In this document: piece after piece, positions 61,064-62,959 of the stretch | Numbering within the stretch: the stretch's first letter is position 1 | Layout: each line of letters opens with the position of its first letter | Assembly (NCBI GenBank): GCA_965225955.1 | Contig: CBDDBX010000034.1 | Span: forward strand, 1-62,959 | DNA length: 62,959 nucleotides | Direction of reading: 5' to 3' | DNA from: CBDDBX01 sp965225955 | GTDB lineage: Bacteria; Acidobacteriota; Aminicenantia; UBA2199 | Made by a program: the position numbers and the translations under genes | The notes under the pieces: model-generated | What the model saw: only the letters and a program-made list of their open reading frames with translations | Told to the model about the DNA's origin: nothing | Databases searched by the model: none

Positions 61064-62959
61064 TCACAATATTGAGAGTTTTTACCTCATTACCTTCAAC
61101 AGAAAGCTCCTTTCCATCGCAGGTAAGTTTATTCTCTTTAACTGCCAGTTCGACTTTTTTAAAATCATCTATAGTAATTGTCTTTGATTCTGTGAGCTCC
61201 TCATCACTGAATACTCTTGAACCGATATTAAAATCGGCAACTTCAAAGAGCTCCATCTTTTTTCTCTTCTCAGCTGTAAGTACCATGCCTTCGGAATCCA
61301 CACCACGAAGATCTGCCTTCTGAAGATTTGATAGAACAAGGACTTTACGATCAGTCAACTCTTCTGCCTTGAATTTTGAAACCAGACCTGCACAAATATT
61401 ACGGGGTGCAGCTTCACCTATATCCACTTTCATCACATAGAGATGATCTGCTGCCGGATGCGTTTCTACAGATTTTATCTGTCCAACTCTTATATCAAGA
61501 ATTGAGAAATCTTCGAATTCTCCACTGAACTTCTTTTTCCAGCCTTCAGCCTCTTTTACATCCAGTTTCTTATATATAATTTCAGGAGTTCCTATCTTAT
61601 GCTCACTTAAACCTGTAAACTCTGAAGCCTTTTTCCAGCTTTCAGCAGTTTCAAATGACGGTTCCAGATTAAGGATTTCAAAAAGTTTATCAGAAGTTGA
61701 AGGCATAAATGGTGATAACAGAATACCAAGATTTCTAATGAGATAAGTCAGCAGAGATATGGTTCCTGCACATTATCTCTATCCTCTTTTATTTTCACCC
61801 ATACTTCTGAATCCTGGAAGAACTTATTCCCCTTCTTACTGAGCATGAGAATAAGTCTCATAGCTTCTCTAAGCTTAACAGCTTCCATGGCTTCATCTAT
61901 CTGTTTAAAGAGCTCCTGGCACTCAGAAACAAAAACTTTCTGGGTTTCATCCAGTTCCACATCTTTAATTACTCCGTCAAAGTTCTTTGTCAGATAAACA
62001 AGTACTCTGTTAAAGAGGTTGCCAATATTATCAATAAATTCGTAATTAACTTTATTATAAAACTCTTCCCAGACAAAAGCAGAGTCGTTCTTTTCAGGTC
62101 TCACTGAGAGCAGGTAGAATCTCCAGAGATCAACCGGAATTCCTGTTTTTTCCACATCTGTACCAAAAACGCCAATACCTCTGGATTTTGAAAATTTTGA
62201 CTCTTCATAATTGAGATATTCGGTACTGTTAATGTGATGAAGCATAGTCCAGGGTTTATCTGTTCCCATAAGAGTTGCAGGAAAGAGTACTGTATGAAAA
62301 GGAATATTATCTTTAGCCATGAACTGGTAAAGCTTTACATTTTCATCATCCATCCACCACTCTCTCCAGTCTTCACGACCTGCAGCAGTAATAGAGATAT
62401 AACCGATAGGTGCATCAAACCATACATAAAAAACTTTGTTTTCATACCAGGTTTAGGAACAGGAATTCCCCACTTAAGGTCCCTTGTTATGGGTCTTGAA
62501 TTAAGGCCTCTCTCAAACCAGCCTTTTGTAGTAGTAAGGGCGTTATTTGTCCAGTCGCCTTCAACAGACTGCTTTTCAAACCACTTCTCCAGTTTCCCCT
62601 GAAGCTTATCAAGTTCAAGATGAAGGTGGCGGGTCTCTTTCATAACAGGAGATTTACCACATATTTTACATTTGGGATTTACCAGAGCTTCAGGTTCAAG
62701 CAGAGAACCACAGCTGTCACACTGATCTCCTCTAGCGTCTTCATATCCACATTTGGGACAGGTTCCTTCAACATAACGGTCAGCAAGAAACATTTTATCA
62801 TGTTCACAATAGGTTCTTTCTGAGATCTCTTCTGCAATAAACCCTTCTCTATCCAGATCGTGGAAGATTTCATGAGCAACTTTAGTCTGTTCTTCTGTTG
62901 ATGTTCTTCCAAATACATCAAATTTTATATTAAAGGTCCTGTAAACCTCCTGATGAATC
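61047..62959 (-). pseudogene. metG: Methionyl-tRNA synthetase, 3' part, with two single-base frameshifts
   Basis: MetRS attaches methionine to tRNA. The coding strand reads in from the window end (HQEVYRTFN), through the zinc knuckle CPKCGYEDARGDQCDSC and CKICG, then KFSKSRG (KMSKS loop), the anticodon region and a C-terminal tRNA-binding domain (DIRVGQIKSVETHP) ending at 61047. The frame breaks twice. Near 62449 the expected GYENKVFYVWFDAPIGYIS continues one frame over, and near 61768 the expected RDNVAGTISLLTYLIR does too. Each needs one extra base, perhaps a T in TAT or GTT. All three pieces are otherwise well conserved, so a sequence error is as likely as a real loss. Confidence 0.9.

Noticed and set aside
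61047..62921. Several short separate genes in the metG region
   Set aside because: They join into one MetRS when two single-base shifts are allowed; one further frame at 62679-62921 is only an out-of-frame shadow.
1..62959. tRNA and rRNA genes
   Set aside because: I read the spacers on both strands for cloverleaf ends and rRNA landmarks and found none; a tRNAscan run would settle it.

Overview
The window is AT-rich DNA from a free-living Gram-negative bacterium. Evidence for an outer membrane is a TonB-dependent receptor with a terminal Phe, a periplasmic alkaline phosphatase and a sedoheptulose-7-phosphate isomerase. The mix of families (DUF3667 membrane protein, 6-bladed beta-propeller lipoprotein-like proteins, a two-component-type propeller joined to GGDEF, a carboxypeptidase-regulatory-domain TonB receptor) resembles the FCB group and related environmental candidate phyla; a spirochaete-like lineage cannot be excluded. 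I saw no rRNA, tRNA, CRISPR array, transposase or prophage gene.

Layout. 1-5.3 kb (minus): excinuclease genes uvrA-uvrC-uvrB packed head to tail. 5.4-8.6 kb (minus): anti-sigma antagonist and anti-sigma kinase, DUF3667 protein, cobyric acid synthase. 8.7-11.7 kb (plus): TonB-dependent receptor behind a clear promoter and palindromic operator. 11.7-13.2 kb: repeat-rich spacers around nth. 13.2-22.3 kb: aminotransferase; a minus-strand envelope block (gmhA, transpeptidase, two TPR proteins); a plus-strand unit ending in pgi. 22.8-30.8 kb (plus): a compact biosynthetic operon of thioesterase, phosphopantetheinyl transferase, ABC exporter, free-standing acyltransferase and one KS-KR-ACP polyketide synthase module without its own AT. 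30.8-34.7 kb: an E. coli-type YcaO protein and a sigma-54 enhancer-binding protein on the minus strand; on the plus strand a canonical sigma-54 promoter drives a 39-residue peptide flanked by hairpins. 34.8-40.8 kb: threonine aldolase, alkaline phosphatase, M48 protease, chemoreceptor. 40.8-45.9 kb: NifX-like and DUF134 pair, two paralogous propeller proteins, FAD oxidoreductase. 46-51.9 kb: double adenylate kinase, propeller-GGDEF sensor, two thioredoxin-fold proteins. 51.9-62.96 kb (minus): tsaE, nnrDE, a large charged orphan, a cyclic-2,3-DPG-synthetase-like GTPase, a RecB-like nuclease with topoisomerase zinc ribbons, a large foldback element, an SfsA/GIY-YIG fusion, a SpoU methyltransferase and a frameshifted metG running off the end.

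How the parts fit. The polyketide operon carries its own carrier-protein activation, malonyl loading, editing and export functions, so it looks self-sufficient. The YcaO/sigma-54/peptide locus next to it is the most unusual set: regulator, ATP-dependent peptide-modifying-family enzyme and a tiny abundant-looking peptide gene, with enhancer-like repeats at the right distance. Several genes (uvrA, nth, the FAD oxidoreductase) have a TATAAT box exactly six bases before ATG and appear to be leaderless. Many spacers carry short palindromes with a GTAGGG flank, several of them between convergent genes where they may end transcription.
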